Source of the DNA: Varroa destructor
Lineage: Eukaryota; Arthropoda; Arachnida; Mesostigmata; Varroidae
DNA length: 64,000 nucleotides
Direction of reading: 5' to 3'
Assembly: GCF_002443255.2 (NCBI RefSeq)
Contig: NW_019211455.1
Coordinates: 26,896,033 to 26,960,032 of the forward strand
In this document: positions 63,290 through 64,000 of the stretch, in pieces
Position numbering within the stretch: position 1 is the stretch's first letter
How the letters are laid out: each line of letters starts with the position of its first letter
Notes under the pieces: generated by a model
The model's database searches: none
What the model was told of the DNA's origin: nothing
The model's input: only the letters and a program-made list of their open reading frames with translations
Made by a program: the position numbers and the translations under genes

Positions 63290-64000
63290 TGTGTAGGGAC
63301 AGTGTAGATCACTGTTGATCATTTGCTGTGATTAGCGGCTGTCAGCTGCGATCGATATGGAAATGTCGGTACGCGATAAAAAGTCAGGACACAAATAGAA
63401 TTTGTCGACTGGCACAAACGGTAGTTGTTATATAAGGGCGAATTTTTGTACTTCAGTGGACAACGTGCATTCTTCTGTAACTATTACATAAGCAAATAGA
63501 CTAAAATTATTCTATTTCATAAAGTGGAAGGACTCGATAGCGTAGTGACTTCTAGAATTCGTGGCTTTTGCTTTTTTGCATATTTGCTATTAGCTAATCT
63601 CAAGCAACTAATGGACACGAATCAAATGGCTTATTTGTTAGTCATTACTTGTTGATCTTTAGGGGCGGATATGGCTCGTAAGCCGGTACATTTTGTACTG
63701 GAGTTCTGTTTTTGCGCTAACCGCAAAACTGAACACGCGTATAATACACCATTTTGGAAATAAAAGAACGATTTTACAAGAACGCGTTGTTTACAGTTAT
63801 GATAAGGGGGTTAATATTAAACCTTATATAGCTCAAAGCTAATAAAGAAATTAATATTATAGTTTTTAGTAAAAATAAAATGTATTAGCTAGTGAAACGA
63901 CCACTGTAGTGCGCTTAAATTATTTGAGCTATTTCATAGAATAAATTGTGAGAATAAGAATAATTTTTTAGGCTAAAAGCGAAATATTGCCGTGTGATTT
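63290..64000. other. 3' flank of the last gene
   Basis: No exon is recognised. An AATAAA at 63759-63764 could serve the upstream gene with a 3' UTR of about 470 bases. Confidence 0.45.

Noticed and set aside
1..64000. CRISPR arrays, operons, prophage or bacterial signals
   Set aside because: None seen. The spliced genes and poly(A) signals show eukaryotic nuclear DNA.
1..64000. Transposase or reverse-transcriptase genes
   Set aside because: No frame with the usual catalytic motifs was recognised on either strand; only non-coding repeats were found.

Overview
This is animal nuclear DNA: AT-rich, with spliced genes carrying GT-AG introns and phase-consistent exons, AATAAA signals, microsatellites and long gene-free stretches. 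The gene content suggests a chelicerate, most probably a mite or tick. It includes a relative of group 7 mite allergens, a nose-resistant-to-fluoxetine (NRF-6) type acyltransferase, a menorin/FAM151 gene and a brummer-type lipase. The species cannot be fixed from the sequence; Acari is an inference. All exon models below were built by eye from splice sites, reading phase and remembered family motifs.

Layout, left to right. (1) 0.4-3.5 kb, + strand: the 3' seven exons of a FAM151/menorin gene. (2) 5.5-6.9 kb, +: an intronless patatin-like (ATGL/brummer-type) lipase. (3) 7-19 kb: mostly gene-free, with a GC-richer promoter-like patch at 12.3-12.8 kb, a possible 75-residue gene at 13.2-13.9 kb and a patch of decayed repeats at 15.3-17.3 kb. 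(4) 19.0-24.6 kb, +: an 11-exon gene for a secreted protein with two tandem Der p 7-like (TULIP-type) domains. (5) 26.4-40.0 kb, -: a 20-exon gene for a complete but strongly diverged SMC ATPase of about 1,200 residues. (6) 40.6-40.8 kb, -: an isolated terminal-exon candidate with a PCNA-binding-like motif. (7) 41.8-49.0 kb, +: an NRF-6/acyltransferase-3 membrane protein. (8) 51.6-53.5 kb, -: SEC62, with a LIR-like motif near its C-terminus. (9) 55.3-55.5 kb: a large fold-back element. (10) 56.6-57.2 kb and 60.4-63.3 kb, +: two related small cysteine-rich genes, tentatively odorant-binding-protein-like.

The genes do not form one pathway. Each is a separate eukaryotic transcription unit with its own intergenic DNA. 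The most unusual contents are the diverged yet intact SMC gene, the two-domain allergen-7-like gene and the pair of small cysteine-rich genes.
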